NCBI GenBank assembly: GCA_003152255.1
Contig: PLZT01000455.1
Coordinates: forward strand, 1-10,307
Source of the DNA: Methylocystaceae bacterium
GTDB lineage: Bacteria; Pseudomonadota; Alphaproteobacteria; Rhizobiales; Beijerinckiaceae
Direction of reading: 5' to 3'
DNA: 10,307 nucleotides
The notes under the pieces were generated by a model, which was not told the DNA's origin, made no database searches, and saw nothing but the letters and a program-made list of their open reading frames with translations. The translations under genes were made by a program, and so were the position numbers. This document shows positions 1 through 5,942 of this stretch, one piece after another (the first letter of the stretch is position 1; every line of letters starts with the position of its first letter).

Positions 1-1028
1 CACTTCAACCTTGATTCCGCCCTTTTCGAGCGTCCGACGGTCTCGGACCATTGCTGTTGTGTCCCGCCGGGCTCTGCGATCATGGATAGCAACAGCGCGC
101 CGTCGGTATTCCCTTCGGCCCGCTGGCGTTCCTCCGCAGTCTCCATCGTGGCGGGAAAGAGAACGGGTAATTTGCGTTCCGTCCCGTCCTTCCATGTGAC
201 CATCGGCGCCGTGAGCATTTCGAAGCGCCACAGCATCGGCTCGAAGCGGCCCCGAAACTTTCCTTCCCAATGCAGCCGAACGAGTCCGCTTGACCCTTCG
301 GGCGCGAGCGTCGCGTTTCCGTCAATCTCATTTGTCGCGGCCATCGATCCGGCCGGTAGAAGATTTGGGGCGCCCTTCGGCGGATGTGCTGCGATGATGA
401 CGGCCGGCGAGCCTGGGAGTTTGCGGGCCTCGCGCCAGCGGCGAAAATATCCGCCAACTTCAATCGGGTTGTTTGCGTCTTTTCCGTCAAAGAGCGCTTG
501 AAGTGTATCGCCAACGATAAGAGCGAATTCGCCGTCTTCGGAAAGCTTGTTGGCGAGGCTAATAATTGCCTCCGGCTTGATGGACCCCTCGACAATAACG
601 AGCCAAGTCGAGAGGCCTTCCCACGAAATGCCAAACGCCCAAGCCGCGACTATAAGCCTCGCCTTAAAGCCTTCTGGGTCTTCCGCGCAGACGACGAGCA
701 CGCGCCCGCGCTTTACCTTAATACCCATCAAATCCGCGCGGCCGGGTATGATCGCGAGCATTAGCAGGATAAGGACGGCTGTTTTTCCAGTCCCGGTCGC
801 GGCGGTGATCGTGTAAAGACTGCCGGAAACGAAGACGTGATCGAGCAGATATTCTGGCGGCTTGTAGGATTCCACAAAGGCGTCGAAGAATTGAAACGTC
901 GGCAATGCGGGTTCCGGCGCGCACTCGCCGACAGGGAGAAAAAAGCCCGGCGACTCTTTGGGCGGCGGTGCGTCCGCCCTGCCATTTGGCTTAAAGGGTT
1001 CGTGATCGAAGTCGGGACGATAAATCAT
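1..1028 (-). CDS. RepA-like AAA/RecA-fold ATPase, 3' end beyond the left edge
   Basis: I translated this frame from the minus strand. It is open for 342 codons and runs off the left edge, so the C-terminus is missing. A Walker A motif, AATGTGKT, spans residues 76-83. A Walker B-like strand, FALIVGDT, follows at about 168-175. A sensor-like IIAAHPPKG lies at about 211-219, and PAGSMAATNEIDG (about 225-237) fits the 'RGSSAL-AAVD' block seen in RepA/AAA_25 helicase-like ATPases. The family comprises hexameric RecA-fold ATPases used as replicative helicases by plasmids and phages; the helicase role here is inferred. Its ATG overlaps the stop of the Toprim gene upstream (ATGA), so the two are probably translated together as a helicase-primase pair. 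It is the last visible gene of the minus-strand operon. The ATPase family is well supported; the exact substrate is not known. Confidence 0.88.
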   Translation of the reverse strand, partial: MIYRPDFDHEPFKPNGRADAPPPKESPGFFLPVGECAPEPALPTFQFFDAFVESYKPPEYLLDHVFVSGSLYTITAATGTGKTAVLILLMLAIIPGRADLMGIKVKRGRVLVVCAEDPEGFKARLIVAAWAFGISWEGLSTWLVIVEGSIKPEAIISLANKLSEDGEFALIVGDTLQALFDGKDANNPIEVGGYFRRWREARKLPGSPAVIIAAHPPKGAPNLLPAGSMAATNEIDGNATLAPEGSSGLVRLHWEGKFRGRFEPMLWRFEMLTAPMVTWKDGTERKLPVLFPATMETAEERQRAEGNTDGALLLSMIAEPGGTQQQWSETVGRSKRAESRLK

Positions 1029-2032
1029 GCCGCCCTCCGATCGAGGGAGTTGAAGTCGTCAGCGTGGGGTTTGGCGACGAAAACATTGACGCCGGCCGCG
1101 TGCCAGCGCTCGCCGCAAGCCACGACGGCGCGCTCGCTTGCTTCATCGGCCTCTTTGAATAGATGAATCTCGACAAGCTCTCGGATCGGTTCCAGCCGTG
1201 CGATTGCGCCTGAAGAGCCTAATGCGACGGTCCAGGAAAAGCCGCGACGCTTGGCGGAAAGGCAAGTTTCGATACCCTCGCCGATTGCGATCGCGCCATT
1301 CCAACAAATCTCGATAGGGGAGCAAAGAAAAATCCCGGCGCCCCGCGTCGGACCGAGCATGGCGCGACCGATCTTGTGACCATCTGCATCGAGTTGCGTC
1401 CTGTGAATTGCGACTATGCGCCTAATGTCGCCCAAGATTCGCGCGTCAACTTCGGCGAAGCCTTCGTGGTGATTCACAGCGTCGTGAAGCGTCTCGCGAA
1501 TATCCCGGAACGCGGCGATCATCGCTGGCGCCCTGTAGAGCTTGCCTTCTGAATTTTTGAATGGGCAGGCCGGGTGAAAGCGAACCGTGCGCGCAAGAAC
1601 GTCATCAAACGCATTCGGCAAGCCGCGATCGCGCTCTAGGTATTTCTCAGCGAGCGAACCACGCGGGTCAATTGTGCCGGCGAAGATTTCGCGCGCCCGC
1701 GCTTGTCGGCCGGCGATGCGTTGCTCCTCGTCCTGGTCTTCGCGCAAGGCGCGCTCGCGATGCGCGTTGCGCTCGGCCTCGGTCATTTGGCGCGGCGGTC
1801 CCGCGTTGCCCTCTATGAGACCGCGACCGCGAAGCACGTCGAGAACGTCGCGCGGGTCGCATTCAGCATGACAACAGACAAGGAGACGCCCATCGTCACC
1901 ATCGCGGAGCGAAAGCGAAGGGTGCCGATCGCCCTTGCCCTTGCCATGCGTCGGGACGGGACAACGGACCAAAAAGCCGTCGCCGGTTTTGGTTCCTTTG
2001 AGCGCGCGGGAAATCGAGGCGGCGTCAGCCAT
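1025..2032 (-). CDS. CHC2-type zinc finger plus Toprim primase-like protein
   Basis: This 335-residue protein has the two-part plan of phage and plasmid DNA primase-related proteins (DUF7146/Toprim_3 type). The N-terminal zinc-binding region has C24, H29 and a CCHAEC cluster (C54, H55, C58). A charged linker follows at about 80-120. The Toprim core begins with GEGIET at 251-256, the acidic metal-binding motif. The second acidic motif, usually DxDxxG, reads EADEAS at 294-299, so the first Asp is Glu and the Gly is Ser. The expected role is primer synthesis or template handling at the element's origin together with the downstream ATPase. The ATG has a GGGAGG ribosome-binding site about 8 nt upstream. 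It overlaps the preceding small gene by 8 nt and the ATPase gene by 4 nt. The family is clear; catalytic competence is uncertain because of the altered motif. Confidence 0.87.
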   Translation of the reverse strand: MADAASISRALKGTKTGDGFLVRCPVPTHGKGKGDRHPSLSLRDGDDGRLLVCCHAECDPRDVLDVLRGRGLIEGNAGPPRQMTEAERNAHRERALREDQDEEQRIAGRQARAREIFAGTIDPRGSLAEKYLERDRGLPNAFDDVLARTVRFHPACPFKNSEGKLYRAPAMIAAFRDIRETLHDAVNHHEGFAEVDARILGDIRRIVAIHRTQLDADGHKIGRAMLGPTRGAGIFLCSPIEICWNGAIAIGEGIETCLSAKRRGFSWTVALGSSGAIARLEPIRELVEIHLFKEADEASERAVVACGERWHAAGVNVFVAKPHADDFNSLDRRAA

Positions 2033-2252
2033 GTCGACGCCCTCCCGTCAAAGCGAAAGCAGTGGGCGGGAATTCATCGCCGCCGTTCGCGCGAACGAAG
2101 CCGGCGGGAAGGGCCGCATAGATTTCGAGCCGGGCGCGAACATCCGCGCCAGCTTCTACCTCGCGCAAAAATTCGTAGATCGGGCGCGGGCCGAGTTCAT
2201 GCAGCGCGGATGCGAGGCGACGGAGACGGAGGTCGGCGGGAGCGTTACTCAA
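2025..2252 (-). CDS. Small conserved-type element protein, function unknown, TTG start
   Basis: This frame encodes 75 residues and starts at TTG in the overlap TTGA with the stop of the upstream gene. A run of six G lies about 4 nt before the TTG and can serve as ribosome-binding site. The protein is mostly helical in appearance: basic N-terminus, then LASALHELGPRPIYEFLREV and a segment ending in YAALPAGFV. Small proteins with this 'LGPRP-x-EFL-E' pattern are familiar to me from rhizobial phage-like elements, but I know no function for them. It has no signal peptide, membrane segment or catalytic motif. Its place between a nuclease/unknown pair and the primase suggests an accessory part in replication, which is inference only. 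Tight overlaps on both sides argue that it is real. Confidence 0.7.
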   Translation of the reverse strand: MSNAPADLRLRRLASALHELGPRPIYEFLREVEAGADVRARLEIYAALPAGFVRANGGDEFPPTAFALTGGRRHG

Positions 2253-2488
2253 TTGCGCCCCCCGGTCTTATCAACTAACCGAACGCCATCGGCCTGCCAC
2301 GTGTTAGCGGCCTTGAGCGCGGTTTTATAGCTCGCGCAAATCAATAGCGTTTCCGCAAGCTTGCCTTCGCGATATTCGAGCCGAAACACCGATGATCCAG
2401 GCGGGAATTCATCGCTCTGCGTCACAGTGCAGAAATCCAGAACAACGTATGGAATGTTCTTGCTCTTAAAGGGGAGGATGACGCTCAT
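2249..2488 (-). CDS. Hypothetical small protein (79 aa)
   Basis: I do not recognise this protein. It is 79 residues long with a mixed beta/alpha look: hydrophobic strands near the start (IPYVVLDFCTV), a central FRLEYREGKLAETLLICASY, then a helix and a short basic tail. It has no membrane segment and no conserved metal or catalytic cluster. The ATG overlaps the VRR-NUC stop by 4 nt, and its own stop overlaps the next gene's TTG by 4 nt. It is therefore embedded in the coupled operon, which is the main reason to accept it as a gene. It could be a small accessory or adaptor protein of the element. Confidence 0.65.
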   Translation of the reverse strand: MSVILPFKSKNIPYVVLDFCTVTQSDEFPPGSSVFRLEYREGKLAETLLICASYKTALKAANTWQADGVRLVDKTGGRN

Positions 2489-2934
2489 TTCGCCCCGCCT
2501 TCCTGCGTCATGCCCGCGACCTTAATCGACAGACAGCCCCACGCATCAAACGCGACCAGCACCTCGTTAATCGAGCAGGCGGTGGCGTGCGGGACGTCAA
2601 AGCGGATGCACCAAAAGCGGAAGTCTTCTTGTGTGTCCGACAGCGTCTCGCCGACGCGCTTGAGTTCCAAACAATGCAACTGTCCGCGCGGCGGGACGAG
2701 CACAAAGTCGGGCCAGCCCGGTTGCAAGCCCATCTGCTTGAGTTTGCCGGCCGTGCGCGGGTCTCGCAACTCGCCGTTGGCGATATGTGTCCAAAGCCAG
2801 TCCGGGCGCGCGTGTTTGCGCAGCAAGGCGGCGACAGCCATGTGCAGCGATATCTCTTTTGTCCGGGACTTCGGCGCGCCGCGGAGGCGGGGCTTGCGGC
2901 CCTCGGCCAGCATGAGCAACGGCGGGACGGTCAT
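2485..2934 (-). CDS. VRR-NUC domain nuclease
   Basis: This 149-residue protein carries a stand-alone VRR-NUC domain, a PD-(D/E)xK endonuclease fold common in phages. The N-terminal helix (about 26-42) is followed by NGELRDPRTAGKLKQMG (53-69), then the core: GWPDFVLVPP at 73-82 with D76, and LELKR at 89-93 supplying E90 and K92. LSDTQEDF at 98-105 contributes Q102. These are the expected metal-binding and catalytic positions, and the length is normal for single-domain members. Known members act as structure-specific or Holliday-junction-type nucleases, so a role in processing replication or recombination intermediates is likely. Its start overlaps the TSCPD gene's stop by 4 nt. The family call is firm; the DNA structure it cuts is not known. 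Confidence 0.9.
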   Translation of the reverse strand: MTVPPLLMLAEGRKPRLRGAPKSRTKEISLHMAVAALLRKHARPDWLWTHIANGELRDPRTAGKLKQMGLQPGWPDFVLVPPRGQLHCLELKRVGETLSDTQEDFRFWCIRFDVPHATACSINEVLVAFDAWGCLSIKVAGMTQEGGAK

Positions 2935-3269
2935 CGGGCGCCCTCCGTATCCAGGAGATCGAGCACGCGGCCTATTATTCCGGTCGCCTCACCGTCCGAG
3001 GTGCGGGTTACTGCAGCGCGGATCACATGCGCCGGCGCGCCGTATTGCAGGGCGATGGAGAGACAGACGGCAGCATCCTTCGCGTCATCTGCGATCGGGA
3101 GCATTCCCTTCGATTGGCAATCGATGAACACCTCGGCAAGTTGTCCGTCCTCAAAGCGGCCCGCGCAAACCCGGTATGGCGCTCCGCGAAATTCGAAGCC
3201 GATGGATTCACCGGCGCGACGGTTTTGGAGGCGACGACGGCGCGGGGCTGGGAGAGTGGTCACGGTCAT
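2931..3269 (-). CDS. Stand-alone TSCPD-domain protein (ribonucleotide reductase-associated)
   Basis: This 112-residue protein consists almost entirely of one TSCPD-type domain, the module found at the C-terminus of B12-dependent class II ribonucleotide reductases and as small free proteins in phages and rhizobial elements. Matching blocks are RRAGESIGFEFRGAPY (17-32), GRFEDGQLAEVFID (37-50), DAAVCLSIALQYG (65-77) and GIIGRVLDLLD (97-107). No reductase catalytic domain is attached or seen nearby. In full-length enzymes the domain is thought to assist substrate or nucleic-acid interaction, so a link to dNTP supply is plausible but inferred. The N-terminus has a basic patch (PRRRRLQNRR). It overlaps neighbours by 4 nt on each side. 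Confidence 0.8.
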   Translation of the reverse strand: MTVTTLPAPRRRRLQNRRAGESIGFEFRGAPYRVCAGRFEDGQLAEVFIDCQSKGMLPIADDAKDAAVCLSIALQYGAPAHVIRAAVTRTSDGEATGIIGRVLDLLDTEGAR

Positions 3270-3466
3270 CTCGCGCCCCCATAAACGAGCGGCGCGAGCG
3301 CGAGCGCCGCCGCTGGCGTGAGGCCAAAGCGGGCAGCGAGCTTTTGTGATTGCAGCACTATGGGAGTTGCGTTATTGAAATAGGCGAGCGCGGCTAAATG
3401 CTCACTATTTCGAGGCCTGCGGACCGTGGCGACGGTCCCGGGCCTCTTCGCTTTTTTGAGGGACAT
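3266..3466 (-). CDS. Hypothetical small basic protein (66 aa)
   Basis: The function of this protein is not recognised. It has 66 residues with a strongly basic N-terminus (MSLKKAKRPG, then RRPR) and a helical C-terminal half containing LQSQKLAARFGLTPAAALALAPL. That half resembles a short helix-turn-helix-like pair but lacks a convincing DNA-binding signature. Its ATG lies 3 nt after the AlpA-like stop, and its stop overlaps the TSCPD start by 4 nt. A small DNA-binding or adaptor protein is possible. Being in a tightly spaced operon is the main support for it as a gene. Confidence 0.65.
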   Translation of the reverse strand: MSLKKAKRPGTVATVRRPRNSEHLAALAYFNNATPIVLQSQKLAARFGLTPAAALALAPLVYGGAR

Positions 3467-3469
3467 TGA

Positions 3470-3712
3470 TCACGCCGCCTCCAACTCGGAGGTCGTGCGG
3501 ACGGGCTTGCTCAGGCGCCCCTTCGCCCATTCCAGAGCATCGCCCCATCGGTAAAGCGGCTTACGTCCGAACAATTGATAAAGCGGTCCGCCGCCGCGCG
3601 TCGCCATCGTGGCCAGGGTCTTTTCGCTCACCGGGAAACCGGCCGCCGTCAACGCTTCGGCCGTCGCCTGGCGGGTCAACTTCGTGTCGAGAGTATCGGG
3701 AATGCTGCTCAT
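3470..3712 (-). CDS. AlpA/excisionase-type helix-turn-helix protein
   Basis: This is a small winged-HTH protein of the AlpA/excisionase class, about 80 residues. The HTH part reads LTRQATAEAL, then GFPVSEKTLATMATRG, then GGPLYQLFGRKPLYRWGDALEWA. This is the usual 'choose column, vary with GGP-hydrophobic-G-R-Y-D-WA' layout. I chose the ATG at 3712 over an in-frame TTG at 3760 because GAGGTGG lies about 6 nt upstream of the ATG and the extra 16 residues look non-conserved. AlpA-like proteins activate integrase or act as recombination directionality factors in phages and P4-like elements. Here it heads the replication operon and may both bend attachment-site DNA and control this promoter. The DNA-binding family is well supported; the exact role is inferred. 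Confidence 0.82.
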   Translation of the reverse strand: MSSIPDTLDTKLTRQATAEALTAAGFPVSEKTLATMATRGGGPLYQLFGRKPLYRWGDALEWAKGRLSKPVRTTSELEAA

Positions 3713-3723
3713 GCTTGCCACCT

Positions 3724-3747
3724 CGTTTGCGCGTTTGCACGCGTTTG
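3724..3747 (-). repeat. Three CAAACG iterations upstream of the AlpA-like start
   Basis: The hexamer CAAACG (minus strand) occurs three times, at 3742-3747, 3732-3737 and 3724-3729, with start-to-start spacings of 10 and 8 nt. The block sits just before the GAGGTGG ribosome-binding site. Closely spaced iterations in front of a small HTH gene are typical of binding sites for that HTH protein, so autoregulation is a reasonable inference. The unequal spacing and short unit leave chance as a possibility. Confidence 0.35.
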
Positions 3748-3787
3748 AAGTGACTCCCAATATTCACACGCGGACCGGACGGACCAG

Positions 3788-4543
3788 CTACAAAATTTTT
3801 GACCCTAGTTCGGCCACTCGAGATGCGAGAAGATTTCCGGGCGGTCGCCACGCAACTTCGGCCGGCAGGAAAGCGGCCGTTGCATTTTTGTGCTTAATCG
3901 CCTCTCCCTTCATTCGAAGGGTTTCAGAAAGTGCAAGGAAGCTGCAAAGATGTTCGCCCCCGGCTGGGAGCAGGCGCTCATCGTCGCCGAGCGCGGATTT
4001 GCCCCATTCCGTTTTTTTCTCGGCGTTCCAAGATAGGAAGGCGGCCCAGAGATGCGCCGCTGGTCGATGTTCATGCCAAATCTTCTTGAGGTCCGTTGGT
4101 CGTGTTTTTTGTGCAATTCTTTTTGATGTAGGTCTGAAATACTTGCTCGCATAATCCAAGACATTATTCAGACTGACGCTGCCTGGCTCTTGCAGTTCAT
4201 GACTAATGGCCATAAGCAGCAACTCGCCGACAAGCTCGCCCGCGGCGCGTTCGGGCGCATCGGGAGCTTTGACCGCCCCGTAAATCACGGGTTCGACTGC
4301 CGCCTCCGCCATAGCCTGGATGTCGGTCTTTTGCCGAAAATGATTCAGCGCTGACGGCCTTATCTCCATAGAGACATTCGCGGCTACCGCGACCGCAGCC
4401 GCGGCGTCGAAAAGCGCGCTGTTAATAAATAAATTGCGTCTGACTTCATTCGACGGGAAAAGCATGTAAGAGAATATCTTACAGGGCAAAAGACGAACGT
4501 GCGGCTCGTCAAAGTCATCGGGGCTCAGGTTCATGCTTGGCAT
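3788..4543 (-). CDS. Hypothetical protein between integrase and AlpA-like gene
   Basis: I do not recognise this protein. It has 251 residues from the ATG at 4543. A TTG at 4555 would add four residues and another ATG at 4534 would remove three; GGATTGGA upstream of 4543 makes that ATG acceptable. It appears soluble, with no signal peptide and no clear membrane helix. An Ala-rich helix (ALFDAAAAVAVAANVSME, about 44-60) lies in the N-terminal third, and a Trp/Lys/Glu-rich stretch (HLWAAFLSWNAEKKTEW, about 164-180) in the C-terminal third. Its base composition is visibly less GC-rich than the flanking genes. The start lies 18 nt after the integrase stop, so it is probably read from the integrase promoter. 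Element-borne genes in this slot are often accessory factors, but nothing in the protein names a function. Confidence 0.72.
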   Translation of the reverse strand: MPSMNLSPDDFDEPHVRLLPCKIFSYMLFPSNEVRRNLFINSALFDAAAAVAVAANVSMEIRPSALNHFRQKTDIQAMAEAAVEPVIYGAVKAPDAPERAAGELVGELLLMAISHELQEPGSVSLNNVLDYASKYFRPTSKRIAQKTRPTDLKKIWHEHRPAAHLWAAFLSWNAEKKTEWGKSALGDDERLLPAGGEHLCSFLALSETLRMKGEAIKHKNATAAFLPAEVAWRPPGNLLASRVAELGSKIL

Positions 4544-4561
4544 GGAAAAATCCAATCCGGT

Positions 4562-5797
4562 TCAAGCATCGCCCATCAGTCCCGCTATTCGGTTCGCGAC
4601 CCCGTCGGCCGCAGCAAGCAACACGGCGTCGGCGGCGTGGACATAGCGAGAGGTGATAGACTGCCCCTTGTGTCCAATGAGCGCGGCGATGGTAGATTCT
4701 GAATAGCCGAGGTCACCGGCGATCGACGCGAAGGAATGCCGCAGCGTGTGCGGCGTCACGTCGGCGGGCAGAGCGCCGAGCGTGGCGATACGCGCCCAAA
4801 ACTTCGGAAAGCCGTTCATGGGGCCTTCGCCGCGCGTGGCGGAGAAGACGAACGCGCCAGTTCGAGGAAGCCGCCGCAATAGATCGCACGCCACGGTCGA
4901 GAGAGGGCGGATGCTTCGGCCGGTCTTGGTGTCGGCGAGCGTCGCCGTGCGGCGCTCCAAATCAACCGCCGCCCATTCGAGGCCCAAGACTTCGCCCCGG
5001 CGCCAGCCCGTGAGCGCAAGGAAGCGAGCGGCGATTATTGCCGGCGGCCAAATATCGCCTTCCGCCTTCGCCAGCCCCGCGCCCAAGGCCGCAAACTCGT
5101 CATTCGACAGTCTCCGCTCGCGCCGGCCATCGGCGAAACGCGTAACGCCATGCACGGGATTATCAGGTCGCATCCGCGCCCGAACGGCATACGTGAAGAT
5201 CGCGCCTAATAGCCCCGTTGTGCGGCTTGCCGTTCCGCGTCCGCCGCGAACATTGGCGACGCCGCGGGGCTTATCGGTCTTGACGCGCGCCGCTGTCTTC
5301 CCGCTCGCCACGTCATGCAAAAAGCACTCGATGTCGTCGCGCGTCACGGCCGCGACTTTCAGCGCGCCGAGTAGGGGCTTTATGTGCCGTTCGATGCGTC
5401 CGCGATCGGTCGCGAGGGTGCTTTTCTTTTTTGATTCGCCCCGCCGAGTGAGCAAGCGCCCGGCCTCGGCGTCAGCGAGGTAGAGGTCGCACAACTCCGC
5501 GACCGTGGCGGCGCGCCTCTTGGCCGCTTTGTCGCCGGCAGGGTCTTCGCCACTGGCCACCTCGCCAAGCAGCCGGCGGGCCTCATTCCGGGCGGCGTCT
5601 GGGGTCCAGGGCGCGCCATGCCGTCCGATGGTATGTCGGCGCAGCCGGCCATCGGCCGTGCGATACATGAGCACATAGGATACAGCCGCGCTTCGCTGGC
5701 GGCGCGCGCCAAAGCCGGCGACGGACGAATCCCAAACCTCTCGATTGGGCTCTAGCGCCCGTATTTCTCGCAGCCCGATCTTGGATCGTTCGACCAT
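4562..5797 (-). CDS. int: Tyrosine recombinase (phage-type integrase)
   Basis: This 411-residue site-specific recombinase is expected to integrate and excise the element. The N-terminal region (about 5-85) has the DUF4102-like arm-binding look (VWDSSVAGFGARRQ, then a YR-TADGRLRRHTIG strand pair). A SAM-like core-binding domain spans about 95-220. The catalytic domain holds R266 (TGWRRGE), K291 (TKTGR), H350 and R353 (HTLRHSFA), H376 (GHKG) and the nucleophile Y385 (SRYVH). All six key residues are present, so the enzyme looks intact. The ATG at 5797 has only a weak ribosome-binding site. A promoter, palindrome and direct repeats lie directly upstream, as is usual when the attachment site adjoins int. 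The unknown gene at 3788-4543 follows closely. Confidence 0.96.
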   Translation of the reverse strand: MVERSKIGLREIRALEPNREVWDSSVAGFGARRQRSAAVSYVLMYRTADGRLRRHTIGRHGAPWTPDAARNEARRLLGEVASGEDPAGDKAAKRRAATVAELCDLYLADAEAGRLLTRRGESKKKSTLATDRGRIERHIKPLLGALKVAAVTRDDIECFLHDVASGKTAARVKTDKPRGVANVRGGRGTASRTTGLLGAIFTYAVRARMRPDNPVHGVTRFADGRRERRLSNDEFAALGAGLAKAEGDIWPPAIIAARFLALTGWRRGEVLGLEWAAVDLERRTATLADTKTGRSIRPLSTVACDLLRRLPRTGAFVFSATRGEGPMNGFPKFWARIATLGALPADVTPHTLRHSFASIAGDLGYSESTIAALIGHKGQSITSRYVHAADAVLLAAADGVANRIAGLMGDA

Positions 5798-5816
5798 CGC
5801 ATTGGGCTCGCCGTTC

Positions 5817-5841
5817 GTTACCTAGGTAACAAATAGGTAAC
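5817..5841. promoter_or_regulatory. Palindrome GTTACCTAGGTAAC with an extra half-site, probable operator
   Basis: A perfect 14-bp palindrome, GTTACCTAGGTAAC, occupies 5817-5830. Its half TAGGTAAC is repeated at 5834-5841, 11 bp further on, about one helical turn. The block lies between the predicted integrase promoter and the integrase ATG, where a bound repressor would block transcription. A binding site for an element-coded or host regulator, or for the integrase itself, is inferred. Confidence 0.5.
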
Positions 5842-5845
5842 ACCA

Positions 5846-5862
5846 CAGCGCAAACTCTAGCA
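5846..5862. repeat. 17-bp direct repeat, copy 1 (next to int)
   Basis: CAGCGCAAACTCTAGCA occurs here and again, with no mismatch, at 5919-5935; the period is 73 bp. Copy 1 contains the predicted -10 element of the integrase promoter on the minus strand. Repeats of this size next to a tyrosine recombinase gene are commonly arm-type binding sites or attachment-core copies. Which applies cannot be told without the other end of the element. Confidence 0.6.
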
Positions 5863-5883
5863 AACAAAGGCAACGGTCGTCAA
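5854..5883 (-). promoter_or_regulatory. Predicted sigma70-type promoter of the integrase gene
   Basis: On the minus strand, TTGACG (5878-5883) matches five of six bases of the -35 consensus. After an 18-nt spacer, TAGAGT (5854-5859) matches four of six of the -10 consensus. Transcription would start near 5847, giving a leader of about 50 nt that contains the palindrome. The -10 lies within repeat copy 1, so a protein bound to that repeat would compete with RNA polymerase. Confidence 0.5.
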
Positions 5884-5918
5884 ACATAATACGCTGTTTT
5901 ATGGGGCCATTAACAAGT

Positions 5919-5935
5919 CAGCGCAAACTCTAGCA
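5919..5935. repeat. 17-bp direct repeat, copy 2 (probable element edge)
   Basis: This is the second exact copy of CAGCGCAAACTCTAGCA. Unlike copy 1 it has no -35-like sequence at the right distance, so it is not a second promoter. Plausible chromosomal remnant DNA starts within about 10 bp to its right, which makes it the best visible candidate for the integrase-side attachment region. That assignment is inference. Confidence 0.5.
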
Positions 5936-5942
5936 GGTCGCC

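Noticed and set aside
80..634. Minus-strand frame of 184 codons
   Set aside because: It is in another frame inside the AAA ATPase gene, whose own frame has Walker A and B motifs and continues to the left edge.
1703..2330. Overlapping plus-strand frames of 191 and 131 codons
   Set aside because: They are antisense to the Toprim gene and the small TTG-start gene and show no domain pattern.
2587..3321. Plus-strand frame of 244 codons
   Set aside because: It lies opposite the VRR-NUC and TSCPD genes, is rich in Arg/Ala/Ser and has no recognisable domain. It is a high-GC shadow frame.
3785..3800. Terminator after the unknown gene at 3788-4543, based on CAAAAATTTTG
   Set aside because: It is only a short A/T palindrome without a GC-rich stem, and it overlaps the stop codon region.
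4746..5483. Plus-strand frame of 245 codons
   Set aside because: It is antisense to the intact integrase, with low-complexity Arg/Ser/Pro composition and no start signal.
5836..5940. Start of a CRISPR array from the two 17-bp repeats
   Set aside because: There are only two copies, the unit is short, the spacing is 73 bp and no cas gene is present. Integrase-associated sites fit better.
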